From NCBI RefSeq assembly GCF_001886695.1, contig NZ_CP018097.1, forward strand, positions 1 through 64,000: a stretch of 64,000 nt of DNA, written 5' to 3'. The stretch is from Aurantiacibacter gangjinensis (lineage in GTDB: Bacteria; Pseudomonadota; Alphaproteobacteria; Sphingomonadales; Sphingomonadaceae). Within the stretch, counting starts at the first letter, position 1. Every line of letters starts with the position of its first letter. The notes under the pieces were generated by a model, which was not told the origin of the DNA, did no database searches, and saw only the letters and a program-made list of their open reading frames with translations. Below, piece after piece: positions 42,504 to 52,637 of the stretch. Both the position numbers and the translations under genes were made by a program.

Positions 42504-43171
42504 GCTGCCACCTTCGGCGCGTCCAGCCGCCGCGCTATCGCGAGCGCGCCCGCAATCAGGAAAGGCACCAGCACGAAGCTGAGCACGATCTTGGCAATGG
42601 CCTGCCCGATCAGCAGGTCGCCGATCGGAAACTCGCCGTAGAATGCCAGCGTGATGAAGATCAGCGTGTCGACCGCCTGGCTGATGGCCGAGGCAATAGC
42701 GCCGCGCGTCATCAGCCACAGTCCGCCGCTGCCATCGGCAGGCGCGTTCCCGCGCAGCTTGTCGAAAATCCACACATTGAGGAATAACGACACACCGTAA
42801 GCTACCGGCCCTGCCGCCATGATGCGCGGCGTTTGCGCATGCACCGTCTCAAAGGCACTCAGATTTTCCAGCGGCATGTCCGGCGATGGCGGCAACGCCA
42901 GCACCAGCCAGATTAGCACGATGGAGAATGCCAGCGGCATAAAGCCCCACAGCACCATCTGGTCCGCCGCTCTCTTGCCGTGCAGCTGCGCGGTGACGCT
43001 GGAAATCACGACCAAGAGCAGAAAGGCTAGGATGCCGCTCTCCACTTTCAAAGGCCCGATGGCGAATTGCTTGAAGGCGAGCACGCCTGCGATCACCGTC
43101 ATGCCGCCATACAGCATGGTGAGGACAAAGCGGGAGCGCGGGAACGAGTCGGTGGAGAGAGGTTCGGTCAT
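42500..43171 (-). CDS. VUT/YhhQ family transporter (queuosine precursor-type)
   Basis: A 223-residue membrane protein with six likely helices, GPVAYGVSLFLNVWIFDKLR and RGAIASAISQAVDTLIFITLAFYGEFP, matching the YhhQ family. These proteins transport queuosine precursors such as preQ0/preQ1 in E. coli. ATG 43171 is the best start; the longer frame is not supported. It is coupled to cdd and divergent from the nucleoside transporter. Confidence 0.88.
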   Translation of the reverse strand: MTEPLSTDSFPRSRFVLTMLYGGMTVIAGVLAFKQFAIGPLKVESGILAFLLLVVISSVTAQLHGKRAADQMVLWGFMPLAFSIVLIWLVLALPPSPDMPLENLSAFETVHAQTPRIMAAGPVAYGVSLFLNVWIFDKLRGNAPADGSGGLWLMTRGAIASAISQAVDTLIFITLAFYGEFPIGDLLIGQAIAKIVLSFVLVPFLIAGALAIARRLDAPKVAA

Positions 43172-43336
43172 GCCGTTGGCTATGCCGCCCGCTGCCGAAA
43201 GAAAAGGGCGCGCGCCCTTCGAAGCGTGCGTTATCTGCAACAAATTTGGGAGCAACCGCGCCGGGGTGCTGTGCGCGGCGGTTTCCAGCCGCTAGAGCCT
43301 GTCGCCGATCGTATCACCAGTACCTAGGAGTCGCGC

Positions 43337-44665
43337 GTGCCTCCCCAAATCGTTTCGCTTGCCGGCATCGCCGTCATCCTGTTGATCGCCTTCCTCCTCT
43401 CGACGGGGAAGAAACGCATCAAGCTCCGCGTGGTAGGTGCGGCCTTTGCATTGCAGGCATTGATGGCGCTTCTGGTGCTGCGCACGCCATGGGGTGTGGC
43501 TGCCATCTCTTTCCTCTCGGACGGGGTGATCGCGCTGCTCGACTATTCCAAGGTCGGGATCGAGGCCGTGTTCGGGCCGATGGATGCTAACCCCTTCACC
43601 AACACCTTCGTGATTGCAGCCCTGCCGGTCATCATCTTCTTCGCGGCCATCGTCTCCATCCTCTATCACTGGGGCATCATGCAGCGGCTGGTGCGCTGGG
43701 TGGGAGGCGCGATCGGCTGGATCACCGGCATCAGCAAGGTGGAAGCGCTGGGCAGTGCGGCGAACATCTTTGTCGGCCAGTCGGAAAGCCCGCTGGTAGT
43801 GCGCCCCTATCTGGCCGCGCTGAGCCCCAGCCGCCTGTTCACGCTGATGTGTGTGGGCATGGCAGGCGTGGCAGGTACGATCCTCGCCGCCTATGCGAGT
43901 TTCATCGGTGACGATCTCGTCCCGGTCCTGCTGGCAGCGGCTTTCATGTCCGCGCCTGGCGGTATCCTGATGGCCAAGATCATCATGCCCGACGATGAAA
44001 GCGATCTCGCCCGCGACGCCGCCGAAATGGCCGACGTCACGCTGTCAGAAGCGCGCATCAGCGCCGAAGGCCCCGCGGCCATCACCGAAAGCGGCATTCC
44101 GCACGAAGTGGAAGCTGCGCAGACTTTCGAGGAAGGTCACAAGCCCGCCAATGTGATCGAAGCGGCCGCGCAAGGCACGCAGACCGGCGTGAAGCTGGCC
44201 GTTGCCGTAGGCGCTATGGTGCTGACCTTCGTGGCGCTGGTGGCACTGGCCAACGGCATCCTTGGCGGCATTGGCGGCTGGTTCGGCTATGGCGAACTGA
44301 CCTTCCAGCAAATCCTCGGCTGGGTATTCGCGCCGGTCATGTTCCTGATCGGTGTGCCGTGGGACCAGGCAGGGGTCGCGGGCGGCCTGTTCGGCACCAA
44401 GATCGTGCTCAACGAATTCGTCGCCTTTATCGAGCTTGGCGGGCTGGAGGATGGGACCTTCTCCGCGCGCACGACGGCCATCATCACTTTCGCGCTGTGC
44501 GGCTTTGCCAATTTCAGCTCCATCGCCATCCAGATGGCGGTAACGGGCGGGCTCGCGCCCAACCAGCGCCCGGTCATCGCCAAGCTGGGCCTGCGCGCGC
44601 TGGCAGCCGGTTCGCTTGCAAACCTGATGAGCGCTGCGCTAGCGGGCCTCGTCCTTCCCCTGTAA
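43337..44665 (+). CDS. CNT-family nucleoside transporter
   Basis: A 442-residue protein with the NupC/CNT family plan: early RTPWGVAAISFLSDGV, GSAANIFVGQSESPLVVRPYL, and later GTKIVLNEFVAF and TFALCGFANFSSIAIQMA. CNT carriers import nucleosides with H+ or Na+. GTG 43337 has TAGGAG about 8 bp upstream. It sits next to nucleoside-metabolising genes, which fits uptake and salvage. Confidence 0.95.
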   Translation: MPPQIVSLAGIAVILLIAFLLSTGKKRIKLRVVGAAFALQALMALLVLRTPWGVAAISFLSDGVIALLDYSKVGIEAVFGPMDANPFTNTFVIAALPVIIFFAAIVSILYHWGIMQRLVRWVGGAIGWITGISKVEALGSAANIFVGQSESPLVVRPYLAALSPSRLFTLMCVGMAGVAGTILAAYASFIGDDLVPVLLAAAFMSAPGGILMAKIIMPDDESDLARDAAEMADVTLSEARISAEGPAAITESGIPHEVEAAQTFEEGHKPANVIEAAAQGTQTGVKLAVAVGAMVLTFVALVALANGILGGIGGWFGYGELTFQQILGWVFAPVMFLIGVPWDQAGVAGGLFGTKIVLNEFVAFIELGGLEDGTFSARTTAIITFALCGFANFSSIAIQMAVTGGLAPNQRPVIAKLGLRALAAGSLANLMSAALAGLVLPL

Positions 44666-44675
44666 GAGCGCCTGC

Positions 44676-45599
44676 ATGACCGACATCGCTTCCATCTCGC
44701 TTGCCCGCCCGCTTGGCGACATTGCCGACGAGCTTGGCCGCAGCTTTGCCGAATACGGCTTTGCCATCGTGCGCAACCATACCATCCCGCAAGATTTGAT
44801 CGACCGGGCGGAAGAACTGGCGAAGGCGTTCTTCGAATTGCCCGAAGATGTGAAGCGGTCCTACAAGATCGAGGGCAGCGCGGGTGCGCGCGGCTACACG
44901 CCGTTCGGCACCGAGATCGCCAAGGATGCGGCAGTGCATGACCTCAAGGAGTTCTGGCATGTCGGGCGCGCGCTGCCCGAAGGCCACCCGCTCGCCAGGT
45001 TCATGCCGCCCAATGTTTGGCCCGCTGAATTGCCCGAATTTCGCGACGTGTTCGAGCGCCTGTTTACCGAGTTCGAGAATACCGGCGACAAGGTGCTGCG
45101 CGCCATCGCCATCCATCTCGGCCAGCCGGAGGACTATTTCACCTCTCCGGTGGAGGATGGCAATTCGGTGATGCGGCTGCTGCATTACCCGCCGCTAGGC
45201 GACGCCGCGCCTGAGGGCGCGATCCGTGCCGCCGCGCATGGCGATATCAATACCATCACGCTTCTGTTGGGGGCCGAGGAAGCCGGGCTGGAACTGCTCG
45301 ACAAGCAAGGCAATTGGGTGCCCGTATCGCCGCCCAAGGGTGCGTTGGCGGTCAACGTGGGCGACATGCTGGAGCGGCTGACCAATGGCCGCTTGCGTTC
45401 CACCACGCACCGCGTCGTCAATCCGGCGGGCGAGGCTGCGCGCCGCTCGCGTTATTCCATGCCGTTCTTCCTGCATTTCCGCCCCGATTTCCGGATCGAG
45501 GCGCTGGAGCAATGCGTGTCGGAGGGCGAGACGCCGCCCGAGCCGATCCTGGCAGAGGATTTCCTGCAACAACGCCTGCGCGAAATCGGCCTCGCCTGA
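44676..45599 (+). CDS. 2-oxoglutarate/Fe(II) dioxygenase (isopenicillin N synthase family)
   Basis: The 307-residue protein has the DIOX_N start (DELGRSFAEYGFAIVRNHTI, AFFELPEDVKRSY) and a 2OG-Fe oxygenase domain with the H-x-D in AAHGDINTITLLL, the distal His in LRSTTHRVV and an Arg in AARRSRYSMPFF for 2-oxoglutarate. The substrate is unknown. It begins 10 bp after the nucleoside transporter, raising the possibility of a modified-nucleoside or related substrate. Confidence 0.9.
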   Translation: MTDIASISLARPLGDIADELGRSFAEYGFAIVRNHTIPQDLIDRAEELAKAFFELPEDVKRSYKIEGSAGARGYTPFGTEIAKDAAVHDLKEFWHVGRALPEGHPLARFMPPNVWPAELPEFRDVFERLFTEFENTGDKVLRAIAIHLGQPEDYFTSPVEDGNSVMRLLHYPPLGDAAPEGAIRAAAHGDINTITLLLGAEEAGLELLDKQGNWVPVSPPKGALAVNVGDMLERLTNGRLRSTTHRVVNPAGEAARRSRYSMPFFLHFRPDFRIEALEQCVSEGETPPEPILAEDFLQQRLREIGLA

Positions 45600-45835
45600 T
45601 TCGCTTCAGGGGCTGCGAGCGCCCCGTCGCGAAAGCATGTTCCAATGCTGTTCCACGATGCATCGGGATTCGTGTTGCATCGCAGCAACGGTTGTCGCGG
45701 AAACAGGCCGGTTTCGGTCACATACAGGTCATAACTGACCGTAGTGTCATTTATCTGACCCATTGGTCGGCTTATGGGGCGGCCATTGATCGTATCACCC
45801 TCCACTCTCCAGCTATCCAGATAGGAATTGGGACC

Positions 45836-48800
45836 ATGCAAATCCGGTATCTTCTCGCGGCAAGCGTCGCGAGCCTCGCTACCGCTGCCATGCTGCCGCA
45901 GGCCGCACAGGCACAGCAGATCACCTCGGGCATTCAGGGCAATGTCACCGACACCAACGGCAACGCCGTTTCCGGTGCCAGCGTTACCGTCACCGACACG
46001 CGTACCGACAGCGTGCGTACCACCGATGTCGATTCGGACGGTTCGTTCCGCGTCGAAAACCTGCCCTCGGGCGGTCCGTACACCGTCACCGTGACGGCTC
46101 CCGGCTTTGAAGGCCAGTCGGTCGAGAACCAGTTCATTACCATTTCGGGCAACACGGCTTACACGTTCGAACTGGCCGGCGGCGCGACCGCAGGGTCGGA
46201 GAACTTCATCGTTGTGACCGCGGCGCGCGCCAATGTGCAGCAGCTTGCCGTCGGCCCGGGCCTCGCTTTCGGCGCCGATACGCTGGAAGACTTCCCTTCC
46301 ATTACGCGCGACATTCGCGATGTGATCCGCATCGACCCGCGCGTCAGCCTCGACCGCGACAACGAAGTCGATCGCATCTCCTGCCTCGGCGGTAACGACC
46401 GCGGCAACACCTTTACCGTCGACGGCATCGTGCAGGCCGACGTGTTCGGCCTGAACGGCACCCCGTTCGCCGCGCGTAACGCCCTGCCGCTGCCTTTCGA
46501 CGTAATCGGCGAGACCTCGGTCGAGTTCGCGCCGTTCGACGTTGAATATTCCGACTTCACCGGCTGTCTTGTCAACGTCGTGACGAAGTCCGGCTCCAAC
46601 CGCTTCACCGGCACCGCCTTCTTCAACTACCGCGATAGCGGCATGCGCGGCGATTCCATCGCCGGAGACGATTTCTCGGTCGACGAGTTCGAAGAGCTGC
46701 GCTGGGGTGCGACTCTTGGCGGCCCGATCATTCCCGATCGCCTGTTCTTCTACGCGGGCTATGAAGAAACCGACCTTGGCGATGCAAACGATTTCGGCCC
46801 CATCGGTTCGAACCTGCCTAACGAGGCAGACTTCGTCGATCTCGACCAGTTCAACCGCTTCTCGCAGATTGCGCGCGACGTGTACGGCCAGGAAACCGGC
46901 CCCTATCCCAGCACACTTGCTGAGGCCTCGGTTCGCTATTTCGGCCGTTTGGATGCCTACATCACGGACGACCACCGCCTGGAAGCGACCTATCAGCGCC
47001 TCGAAGAAACAAATGTGGAAAGCGATTTCGGCGGCAGCAACCTCACCGGCCTGAACTCCTTTGAGGACGAAGGCACCATCTCCAACTATTATTCGCTGCG
47101 CTATTTCGGCCAGTGGTCGGACGTAATCAGCACGGAAATCCGCCTGAGCCGCGCCGAAGTCGACGACCAGCAGGGCCCCGTCGGCGGCGGTGAAGCCCAG
47201 TCCGACAATCCGATCCCGCGCCTTGTCGTCGGCGTATCGCAGCCTGCCTTCGACGAGGATGGCAACCCGCTCTTCGACGATAATGGCGCGCGCATTTTCG
47301 ACAATGGCGTGCTCAGCACCGGCCCGGGTATCTCCCGTTCGGCCAACCAGCTCAACACTCGCATCGACCAGGCTCGTTTCCAGGTGAACCTGAACCTCGA
47401 CGATCACCAGGTAAAGCTGGGCGCCGAAGTCAACGACCTTGAAGTGTTCAACCTGTTCGCCATCAACGCGACCGGTTCGCTCTACTTCTCCAATCTCGAC
47501 GATTTCGAAGCCGGCATCCTGTCGCAGGGCTTCGAGTTCTTCCCGAATGCCGATGAAGTTGTCGAAGGCGAAGCCTACGGTGCCGATATCAATGCGGCCC
47601 CGGGCGGCGACATCAACAATGCAGCAGCCGCTTTCGGTCGCCGCATCTGGTCGATCTATGCCCAGGACGAGTGGCAGGCGACCGACCTTCTGAATCTGAC
47701 CGCCGGTGTGCGTGTCCAGTTCTACGAAGGCGACGCCCCGCGCGAGAACCCCAACTTCATCGACCGCTACGGTTTCAGCAACGCGTTCTCCTTCAGCGAT
47801 CTTGATCCGCTGATCCTGCCGCGTCTTGCTGCTACCTACGAGCTGGACAATGAAGGCTTCTTCTCGAACACCTCCATCACCGGCGGTGTCGGTCGTTTCG
47901 CCGGTGGCGATCCGATCGTGTACTTCTCGAACGCTTTCTCGAATAATGGCTTCTCGACCGGCCTCGGCACTTCGGTGTTCTGCGACACGCGGCCTACCGA
48001 CGTCGTGCAGAACGGCTCGTTCACCGGCTTCCCGCAGTGTGTCATCGACTCCGGTGCGGAAACTGCCGAGCGCGGCCTGGCCGATACGCAATCGACCGAT
48101 CCGGACTTCCAGATCCCCAGCGTGTGGCGTGCCAACCTCGGCATCGCGACCGATGTGGGCACGCCGGGTGGCTTCTTCAGCGACTGGCGGATGAACCTGG
48201 ATTACATCTACAGCCGCTATGTCGACACGCTGAACTTCGTCGATCTGTCGCAGACGCCGAACATTCTCGAAGGTATCAATGGCTTTACCGTAGACGGTCG
48301 TCCGATCCTGGCAGCCATCGACCCGACCAACCCGTTCTGTAACGCGACACTGGTGGGCACGGGCGGCACGCCGCCTACCTACGAAAACGTGAGCTCGGCC
48401 TGTTTCCGCTTGGAAGATGCCGCTGGCGATCCGATCCTGGACCGTCGTGACCGCGTGCAGTTCGTTGGTCGTGACGATGAAATCCAGCTGACCAACGGCC
48501 CGTCCTACAACAGCCACACGGCTTCGATCCTGCTGTCCAAGCGGTTCGATGGCGGCGTGTTCACACCGGGCGGCAGCACCTTCGTCCGCTTCGGCTATGC
48601 CTGGACGGACAGCTCGAACAACCGCAATGTCGGCAGCTCGACGGCAACGTCGTCCTTCGACCGTTCGGCAGCGTTCGATCGCCAGAACCCGGCCATCAGC
48701 ACCTCCAACTACGAAACGCGCCACAACTTCACCGCTGCGGTGTCGCTGCGTGAGGAGTTCTTCGAGGATTACGCGACCCGCCTGGGCGTGTTCTTCGCGG

Positions 48801-49345
48801 CTCGTGCCGGCCGTCCGTACAGCCTGACTTTCGATGGCGGTGGTGTGTTTGCAGATAGCTCGTCGGGTAACGACAATGCGCTGCTCTACATCCCAACAGG
48901 TCTGGACGATCCGAACCTGTCGCCGCTCAGCGATCCGGCAGCTGTCGATAGCCTACTGAGCTACCTTCGCTTCGGCGACGGTGCAGAAACCTGCGACTTC
49001 ACGCCGGGTGAAACGATCCGTCGTAACACCTGCGAAAACAACTGGTATTTCGACATGGACTTCCGCCTGAGCCAGGAACTGCCGTTCCTCGCCTCGCTGG
49101 CAGGCATTGCCGAAGACCGCGTGGAGCTGTTTGTCGACTTCGACAACTTCCTCAACGCCATCGACGACCGCGCAAACGTGTTCCGTCGTCGCGGCGGCGG
49201 TGACCAGACGGTTCCGCTGGTGCGTGGCCGTGTGGATGACCAGGGCCGTTACATCATCGACCGCTTCAACCCGGACGATGAGAACTTCGTCAGCAGCTCT
49301 GCCTCGATCTGGAAGATCCAGTTCGGCGTTCGCTACGAGTTCTGA
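45836..49345 (+). CDS. Oar-like TonB-dependent receptor with carboxypeptidase-regulatory domain
   Basis: The 1169-residue protein has a signal peptide (MQIRYLLAASVASLAT... ending AAQAQ), a regulatory-like beta-sandwich (GNVTDTNGNAVSGASVTVTD to about residue 115), then a plug with NTFTVDGIVQADVFGLNGTPF and NVVTKSGSNRF, and a long barrel ending IQFGVRYEF. The frame is open well upstream, but the ATG at 45836 gives a clean signal peptide. It is followed by a strong terminator. Ligand unknown; nucleic-acid-related genes downstream are suggestive only. Confidence 0.93.
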   Translation: MQIRYLLAASVASLATAAMLPQAAQAQQITSGIQGNVTDTNGNAVSGASVTVTDTRTDSVRTTDVDSDGSFRVENLPSGGPYTVTVTAPGFEGQSVENQFITISGNTAYTFELAGGATAGSENFIVVTAARANVQQLAVGPGLAFGADTLEDFPSITRDIRDVIRIDPRVSLDRDNEVDRISCLGGNDRGNTFTVDGIVQADVFGLNGTPFAARNALPLPFDVIGETSVEFAPFDVEYSDFTGCLVNVVTKSGSNRFTGTAFFNYRDSGMRGDSIAGDDFSVDEFEELRWGATLGGPIIPDRLFFYAGYEETDLGDANDFGPIGSNLPNEADFVDLDQFNRFSQIARDVYGQETGPYPSTLAEASVRYFGRLDAYITDDHRLEATYQRLEETNVESDFGGSNLTGLNSFEDEGTISNYYSLRYFGQWSDVISTEIRLSRAEVDDQQGPVGGGEAQSDNPIPRLVVGVSQPAFDEDGNPLFDDNGARIFDNGVLSTGPGISRSANQLNTRIDQARFQVNLNLDDHQVKLGAEVNDLEVFNLFAINATGSLYFSNLDDFEAGILSQGFEFFPNADEVVEGEAYGADINAAPGGDINNAAAAFGRRIWSIYAQDEWQATDLLNLTAGVRVQFYEGDAPRENPNFIDRYGFSNAFSFSDLDPLILPRLAATYELDNEGFFSNTSITGGVGRFAGGDPIVYFSNAFSNNGFSTGLGTSVFCDTRPTDVVQNGSFTGFPQCVIDSGAETAERGLADTQSTDPDFQIPSVWRANLGIATDVGTPGGFFSDWRMNLDYIYSRYVDTLNFVDLSQTPNILEGINGFTVDGRPILAAIDPTNPFCNATLVGTGGTPPTYENVSSACFRLEDAAGDPILDRRDRVQFVGRDDEIQLTNGPSYNSHTASILLSKRFDGGVFTPGGSTFVRFGYAWTDSSNNRNVGSSTATSSFDRSAAFDRQNPAISTSNYETRHNFTAAVSLREEFFEDYATRLGVFFAARAGRPYSLTFDGGGVFADSSSGNDNALLYIPTGLDDPNLSPLSDPAAVDSLLSYLRFGDGAETCDFTPGETIRRNTCENNWYFDMDFRLSQELPFLASLAGIAEDRVELFVDFDNFLNAIDDRANVFRRRGGGDQTVPLVRGRVDDQGRYIIDRFNPDDENFVSSSASIWKIQFGVRYEF

Positions 49346-49374
49346 TCCGAAGCGATCATAACGATGAAAAAAGG

Positions 49375-49407
49375 CGGCGGCGTTCTTCGGAACGCCGCCG
49401 TTTTTTT
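49375..49407 (+). terminator. Rho-independent terminator after the Oar-like receptor
   Basis: An 11 bp stem (CGGCGGCGTTC/GAACGCCGCCG) with a UUCG tetraloop, preceded by a run of A and followed by seven T. Canonical form. Confidence 0.95.
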
Positions 49408-49436
49408 GTCACGCGAATGTGGTTATGGCAGCGGTC

Positions 49437-51128
49437 ATGAATACCAGACTGCTCGCTGCCCTCGCCACCGGAACCGCACTTGCCGGATGCGTCCATGCCG
49501 ATTTGCCGGAAAGCGCCTCTGCTCCGGTGGAATTCCAGATACTGGCGCTCAACGATTTTCACGGTCATCTCGAACTGCCTGCGCGGCCCGAAAGCTTTCT
49601 CGATGGCGACGACCTGCGAGAGGCCCGTCTCGGCGGCGCAGCACAGCTGGCCGCAACGCTCTCTGCCCTCCGCGAGGAAAACAGCGTCACTATCGCGGCA
49701 GGCGATTTGATCGGGGCTAGCCCGCTTATCTCCGCCCTATTCCTCGATGAGCCTACCATCGCAGCACTCAATGTCGCCGGGCTCGACATCGCTTCGGTCG
49801 GCAATCACGAATTCGACCGCGGCACGCAGGAACTACGACGCATTCAGGATGGTGGCTGCGAGCAATACACTGCGCGCCAGCCTTGCGCGGTCGAACCCTA
49901 TGGCGGCGCGGACTTCCAGTATCTCGCCGGCAATGTGGTGGGTGAGAATGGCGAAACCTTTTTCCCTGGCACCAGCATGCGCGACATTGGCGGGATGCAG
50001 GTCGGCTTTATCGGGCTGACCCTCAAAGACACGCCCAACCTCGTCGCCGATAGCGCCACCGCCGGATATGCATTCTTGGACGAAGCGCAGACGGCAAACG
50101 CGCTCGCCGCCGACCTGACGGCGCGCGGCGCCGATACGGTGGTGCTTATCATCCATGAAGGCGCTTACGGCCCGCAGCGCCATACGCTCGGTGCATGTCC
50201 GCAGCTCAGCGGCCCGCTCGTTCCAATCGTGGAGCAGCTCAATGCCAGCATTTCGGTGGTGGCATCGGGTCACACCCACAATTCCTATGTCTGCCGGGTC
50301 GATAGCGCGGACGGCGCACCGCGCATCCTGACATCTGCCGGGCGGTATGGCGCTTTCGTCACCGACATTGCGCTGACATTCGATCGCGAGGCGGGCCGCA
50401 TCACCACGCTCTCGGGCGAGAACATCCCGGTGGATGCTCGCCATGGCGACGATGCCGAGGCGGGAGCCATCGTCGCCCGCTATGCCGAGGCGGTCGGGCC
50501 GGTCGCGAACCGCGCGGTCGGCACGATTGCGGGCGAGCAGGTTTTCGGGCCCGACTGCGGGGACACGCCCGCACAAGGCTTTCTGGCCGACAGCTATCTG
50601 TTCGCGGCCAACAGCGCCGCAGACGAGACGGAGGTCGATTTCGCGCTCGTCAATTCGGGCGGTGTGCGCGCCGATCTTTCCAGCGCGGATGACGGTGTGC
50701 TGACCTATGGCGAGCTGGCCGCGATGGCCCCATTCTCTAACACGCTCATGGCGCAGCGCTTCTCCGGCGAGCAAGTGCTACGGCTGCTGGAGCAGCAAGT
50801 TTGCGAAGAAGGCGGCGTGGTGGGGCGATGCGACAGCGCGCTGATCCCGTCCGCCAACTTTCGCTACGCTTTCGACCTTTCGCAGCCTGCGGGCGAGCGC
50901 GTGACTAGCGCCCTTCTCGACGGCGAACCGATTGTGCCTGAAGACAGCTATGTGATCGTCACCAATAACTTCCTGCAGGGCGGCGGCGACGGGTTCTCCG
51001 TCTTCACCGAAGCGCCCGTGCTGGCGAATTTTGGCGTCGATCTGGACTGGCTGGAAGCCTATGCCGCCTCCGCGCCCTTGCAAGTGCCCGTCTGTGGCCG
51101 CGTGCGCGGTATTGACGCGGATATCTAG
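49437..51128 (+). CDS. 5'-nucleotidase/metallophosphoesterase lipoprotein
   Basis: A 563-residue UshA-like protein with a signal/lipobox (LAGC, Cys about 17), a calcineurin-like domain (LALNDFHGHLE, GNHEFDRG, VASGHTHNSYV) and a 5'-nucleotidase C-terminal domain (VNSGGVRADL, APFSNTLMA). It dephosphorylates nucleotides or related esters at the envelope. ATG 49437 is used since it gives the signal peptide; earlier starts (49419, 49425) have no clear ribosome site. Confidence 0.92.
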   Translation: MNTRLLAALATGTALAGCVHADLPESASAPVEFQILALNDFHGHLELPARPESFLDGDDLREARLGGAAQLAATLSALREENSVTIAAGDLIGASPLISALFLDEPTIAALNVAGLDIASVGNHEFDRGTQELRRIQDGGCEQYTARQPCAVEPYGGADFQYLAGNVVGENGETFFPGTSMRDIGGMQVGFIGLTLKDTPNLVADSATAGYAFLDEAQTANALAADLTARGADTVVLIIHEGAYGPQRHTLGACPQLSGPLVPIVEQLNASISVVASGHTHNSYVCRVDSADGAPRILTSAGRYGAFVTDIALTFDREAGRITTLSGENIPVDARHGDDAEAGAIVARYAEAVGPVANRAVGTIAGEQVFGPDCGDTPAQGFLADSYLFAANSAADETEVDFALVNSGGVRADLSSADDGVLTYGELAAMAPFSNTLMAQRFSGEQVLRLLEQQVCEEGGVVGRCDSALIPSANFRYAFDLSQPAGERVTSALLDGEPIVPEDSYVIVTNNFLQGGGDGFSVFTEAPVLANFGVDLDWLEAYAASAPLQVPVCGRVRGIDADI

Positions 51129-51135
51129 CGCAGAA

Positions 51136-52590
51136 TTACCGAAGCGGCGGCTCGTCGAAGCTGCGCAGCTTGCGGCTGTGGAAGTCGCCTTCTTGCTCGT
51201 TCAGTAACGCCAGCGTCTCGATGCCGATGCGCAAATGCTGGCTGACCGAGCGTTCGTAGAAACTGTTCGCCTGCCCGGGCAGCTTGATTTCGCCATGCAG
51301 CGGCTTGTCCGACACGCATAGCAGGGTGCCGTAGGGCACGCGGAAGCGGTAGCCCTGTGCCGCGACGGTGGCGGATTCCATGTCGATCGCGACCGCGCGG
51401 CTCTGGTTGAAGCGCAAGGCGGAGCGTGTGTAGTGCAATTCCCAGTTGCGGTCGTCCGTGGTCACGACAGTGCCGGTGCGCAGGCGGCTTTTCAGCTCGT
51501 CCTCGCTATCGCCCGTCACGTTCAGCGCCGCATCGAACATGGCCGTCTGCACTTCGGCAATCGGCGGGATCGGGATTTCCGGCGGGATGGCATTGTCCAG
51601 CACGTTGTCGTCGCGCAGATAGGCGTGGGCGAGCACATAGTCGCCGATGGTCTGGCTGGGGCGCAGTCCGCCGCAATGGCCGATCATCAGCCACACTTCA
51701 GGTCGCAACACGGCAATGTGGTCGCAGATCGTCTTCGCATTGGACGGACCGACGCCGATATTGACGAGCGTGACCCCGCTGCCATCCTTCGCGGTGAGGT
51801 GATAGGCTGGCATCTGGTGCTTGCGCCACGTGCCCGCCACCACGCGCGCGCGGGCGTTTTCCAGATCGTCCTTCGTCAAATGCACGCCGGGTGCGGAAAA
51901 GCTCTCGTACCGGCTGCCGGGATCAACAAGCTCGGCCAGCGCATAATCGATGAATTCCTCAACGTAGCGGATATAGTTCGTGAACAGCACGTAGCGCTGG
52001 AAATGCTCCGCCGGCGTGCCGGAATAATGCCGCAGCCGCGCCAGGCTGAAATCGGTGCGCAACGCATCGAACAATGCCAGCGGGCGGTGATCCGGATCGT
52101 CGCTGAACCACGCGCCGTCGGCCACTTCGTCCCCGATCTTTACGAGGTCGCTGGATGGAAAATGGCGCGTCAGCTCGGCACTGTTGATCGCCTGGATATC
52201 GAGCGCCGAACTGTCGAGCACGTACTGGTAGGGGATTTCGTCCGAAGACAAGCCGGTTTCCACCTCGACCGGATAATCGCGCACCAGATGCGTCAGCTGC
52301 TCTTTCAGGTACGGGCGGAACAGCTTGGGATTGGCGATAGAGGAACTGTAGCTGCCGGTCTGGTTGAGCCGCGCATAGGCACGCGCCGGGTAGTGCTGGT
52401 TCTCGTCATTCTGATAGCGCACGGTCAGCTGGGGGTAGGCAAACATGCCGCCCTCACGCGCCGCGCTGTCGGGCGTGACGCGCTCGCTGGCAAAGCGCGC
52501 CAGTGCATCGGTGAGGTTCTTGCAGGAGGCATCGTACAGCGCCTCAAGCTCATCCAGAATGGCATCGATCTTGTCGACCGTGGTCGTCAT
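51136..52590 (-). CDS. amn: AMP nucleosidase
   Basis: Amn hydrolyses AMP to adenine and ribose 5-phosphate. The 484-residue protein has an N-terminal AMN domain and a nucleoside-phosphorylase-like C-terminal domain with GVGPSNAKTICDHIAVLRPE, MIGHCGGLRPSQTIGDYV and VAIDMESATVAAQGYRF. It converges with the 5'-nucleotidase, whose stop is 8 bp away. Confidence 0.95.
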   Translation of the reverse strand: MTTTVDKIDAILDELEALYDASCKNLTDALARFASERVTPDSAAREGGMFAYPQLTVRYQNDENQHYPARAYARLNQTGSYSSSIANPKLFRPYLKEQLTHLVRDYPVEVETGLSSDEIPYQYVLDSSALDIQAINSAELTRHFPSSDLVKIGDEVADGAWFSDDPDHRPLALFDALRTDFSLARLRHYSGTPAEHFQRYVLFTNYIRYVEEFIDYALAELVDPGSRYESFSAPGVHLTKDDLENARARVVAGTWRKHQMPAYHLTAKDGSGVTLVNIGVGPSNAKTICDHIAVLRPEVWLMIGHCGGLRPSQTIGDYVLAHAYLRDDNVLDNAIPPEIPIPPIAEVQTAMFDAALNVTGDSEDELKSRLRTGTVVTTDDRNWELHYTRSALRFNQSRAVAIDMESATVAAQGYRFRVPYGTLLCVSDKPLHGEIKLPGQANSFYERSVSQHLRIGIETLALLNEQEGDFHSRKLRSFDEPPLR

Positions 52591-52637
52591 AAAACCCTTT
52601 CAAATGTCGTATCGGCGGGGGTTGCGGCAGGCTGCCG

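Noticed and set aside
45727-45740. Small palindrome GGTCA/TGACC upstream of the Oar-like receptor
   Set aside because: Only 5 bp arms with a 4 bp spacer, a single occurrence noticed and no matching regulator in the window.
45452-48724. A 1090-codon open frame on the minus strand antisense to the Oar-like receptor
   Set aside because: It follows the strong codon bias of the receptor gene in a mirrored frame, has no family motif, signal or ribosome site, and the sense strand gives a complete TonB receptor.
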